From positions 5,852 through 12,771 of the forward strand of contig VBKX01000355.1 of the NCBI GenBank assembly GCA_005879435.1: DNA of 6,920 bases, read 5' to 3'. The stretch comes from Deltaproteobacteria bacterium (GTDB lineage Bacteria > Desulfobacterota > Binatia > UBA9968). The notes beneath the pieces were generated by a model that saw only the letters and a program-made list of their open reading frames with translations, made no database searches and was not told where the DNA came from. Numbering within the stretch: the first letter of the stretch is position 1; every line of letters starts with the position of its first letter. A program made the position numbers and the translations under genes. Below, piece after piece: positions 6,001 through 6,920 of this stretch.

Positions 6001-6867
6001 TCAAATCTTCTCCCAGGAAATCAGAGCGACGCCGATTATTACGAGACCGGTTGCACCGATTTTGCGCGGGGTGAGCTTTTCCACGTCCTTAAGGAGCAAC
6101 GCCGATAGCGGTAGGACGAACAAAGATGAGCCATTGATCAACGGTGAGATAAGGGAAACGCGTTCCAAGCTAAGGGCGGTGTAGGCGAAGGCGTAGGAGA
6201 GAAAGTTCATGAAACCGGCGACGGCGAAGAGCAGAAATCCCTTTCGCGATGACACTTGCAGCGGTTTTTTTTCTTCGAACGAAAAATATATTAGCGACAT
6301 GGTGATGAACGAGGTTGTGGCGGCGATGGTGGCGCCGACGAGCGGAGAATATATTTTGAGTAGGCCGAAGCGGACCATGTTGTCGCGTGCGGCAAAGAGA
6401 AAAGCGGCGGTAAGCGGAAACAAGAGGTCTCGAGTGTGCCAAGTTTTGGCAGCGCCCTTCCAAGAAAGTGAGATGATGCCTAGGACGATCGAGAACGTTC
6501 CCAGAAGATTTGTCAGAGTTGGCCGTTCTCGGAGGAACAAAACGGCGAAAAAAGTCGCGAAGAGTGGCGTGCCGTTGGTCAAACAAGAAGTGATCGATGC
6601 ACCGAGCCGTTCCATGCCTTTAAATATGAAAAAACGCGCGACGCCGGGTACAAAGACTCCGATCAGAATAAAAATGAGATTGGCTGGAGTCCAAAGGTCG
6701 ACGCGGTCGACGAACAGGAAGACGTAGAGCCAAAGAAAGACCGCGTTGACACCCAGATTGGTTAGCAGGCCGCGAAAGTAGTCGATCGCCAATACGCCCC
6801 GGTTGATCAGGACCATGGACACGGCGAACCAAAACGATGCAAAAATACCGAGAAATATCGCAAACAT
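6001..6867 (-). CDS. DMT-superfamily EamA-domain transporter
   Basis: This 288-residue, highly hydrophobic protein has about ten predicted membrane helices arranged as two related halves, at about 3-135 and 148-285, the normal length and layout for EamA proteins. The first half ends with the family pattern of a Pro-containing helix (GTPLFATFFAVLFLRERPTL, 99-118) followed by NLLGTFSIVLGI (120-131). The second half ends with the parallel pattern LSALLLKDVEKLTPRKIGA (254-272) and a final helix. The Glu of the first-half RER motif corresponds to Asp261/Glu263 in the second. EamA members export metabolites, amino acids or drugs, or transport nucleotide sugars; the substrate cannot be read from sequence. 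The ATG at 6867 gives a full-length first helix, though no clear Shine-Dalgarno precedes it. It is convergent with the rhomboid gene and appears to be a single-gene unit. Confidence 0.9.
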   Translation of the reverse strand: MFAIFLGIFASFWFAVSMVLINRGVLAIDYFRGLLTNLGVNAVFLWLYVFLFVDRVDLWTPANLIFILIGVFVPGVARFFIFKGMERLGASITSCLTNGTPLFATFFAVLFLRERPTLTNLLGTFSIVLGIISLSWKGAAKTWHTRDLLFPLTAAFLFAARDNMVRFGLLKIYSPLVGATIAATTSFITMSLIYFSFEEKKPLQVSSRKGFLLFAVAGFMNFLSYAFAYTALSLERVSLISPLINGSSLFVLPLSALLLKDVEKLTPRKIGATGLVIIGVALISWEKI

Positions 6868-6882
6868 GTTCGGTGGAAAGCA

Positions 6883-6911
6883 ACTTTAACTGGGGTTGCC
6901 CTGGGGTTCAA
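6883..6911 (-). promoter_or_regulatory. Weak candidate promoter for the EamA gene
   Basis: On the minus strand, TTGAAC (6911-6906) and TAAAGT (6888-6883) are separated by 17 nt. Each hexamer matches the sigma70 consensus at 4 of 6 positions. The start point would fall near 6876, leaving a leader of only about 9 nt before the ATG, consistent with the missing Shine-Dalgarno but unusual. A direct repeat of CTGGGGTT (plus strand, 6890-6897 and 6901-6908) lies within the spacer and -35 region. The window ends soon after, so other promoters cannot be judged. Confidence 0.25.
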
Positions 6912-6920
6912 TCGCGCTGG

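Noticed and set aside
6209..6727. Plus-strand open frame of 172 codons
   Set aside because: It is antisense to the EamA gene. Its product is rich in Arg, Lys and Ser with no membrane or domain character, whereas the minus-strand frame has two clear EamA halves.
6890..6908. Two copies of CTGGGGTT spaced 11 nt apart as a regulator site or mobile-element end
   Set aside because: The repeat is only 8 bp and sits near the window edge, and no transposase or partner repeat is present. It is noted only in the candidate promoter entry.
1..6920. A novel defence, mobile or biosynthetic system
   Set aside because: Every gene falls into a well-known family, and intergenic space is short. No repeats, integrase, toxin-antitoxin pair, CRISPR array or tailoring enzymes are visible.

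Overview
This 6.9 kb window carries six protein-coding genes. It looks like chromosomal DNA from a Gram-negative bacterium. The AsmA-type envelope protein points to an outer membrane. The four-gene branched-chain amino acid ABC cassette, the rhomboid protease and the moderate-to-high GC would suit a soil or sediment deltaproteobacterium-like lineage (Desulfobacterota, Myxococcota, Binatota, Tectomicrobia or similar). That placement comes from the general character of the proteins and is tentative. I see no phage, transposon, CRISPR, tRNA or rRNA signature.

Layout. Positions 1-1090 (minus strand) hold the N-terminal 363 residues of an AsmA-family protein that runs off the left edge. It starts at a GTG and has a good sigma70-type promoter (TTGGAA-16 nt-TATAAT) and a well-placed Shine-Dalgarno sequence. 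A divergent intergenic region of 290 bp (1091-1380) contains small palindromes and a weak candidate promoter for the rightward genes. Positions 1381-5068 (plus strand) hold a compact livH-livM-livG-livF cassette: two permeases and two ATPases of the LIV/HAAT transporter class. The genes are joined by a 4-bp overlap, a 1-bp gap and an 8-bp overlap. A rhomboid intramembrane serine protease follows 53 bp later (5122-5838) and may share the transcript. After a 162-bp convergent gap, a DMT/EamA-family transporter lies on the minus strand (6001-6867).

How the genes work together. LivH and LivM should form the transmembrane channel, and LivG and LivF the two nucleotide-binding subunits, of an importer for branched-chain amino acids or related substrates. 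No periplasmic substrate-binding protein (LivK type) is encoded here, so it must come from elsewhere if the importer works. The AsmA, rhomboid and EamA proteins are envelope proteins with no visible functional tie to the importer.

Novelty. I found no evidence of a previously undescribed system. The points worth a second look are modest: the absent binding protein, non-ATG starts on three or four genes, an Asp in a normally glycine-rich membrane motif of LivM, palindromes in the divergent promoter region, and the rhomboid gene placed directly behind the transporter.
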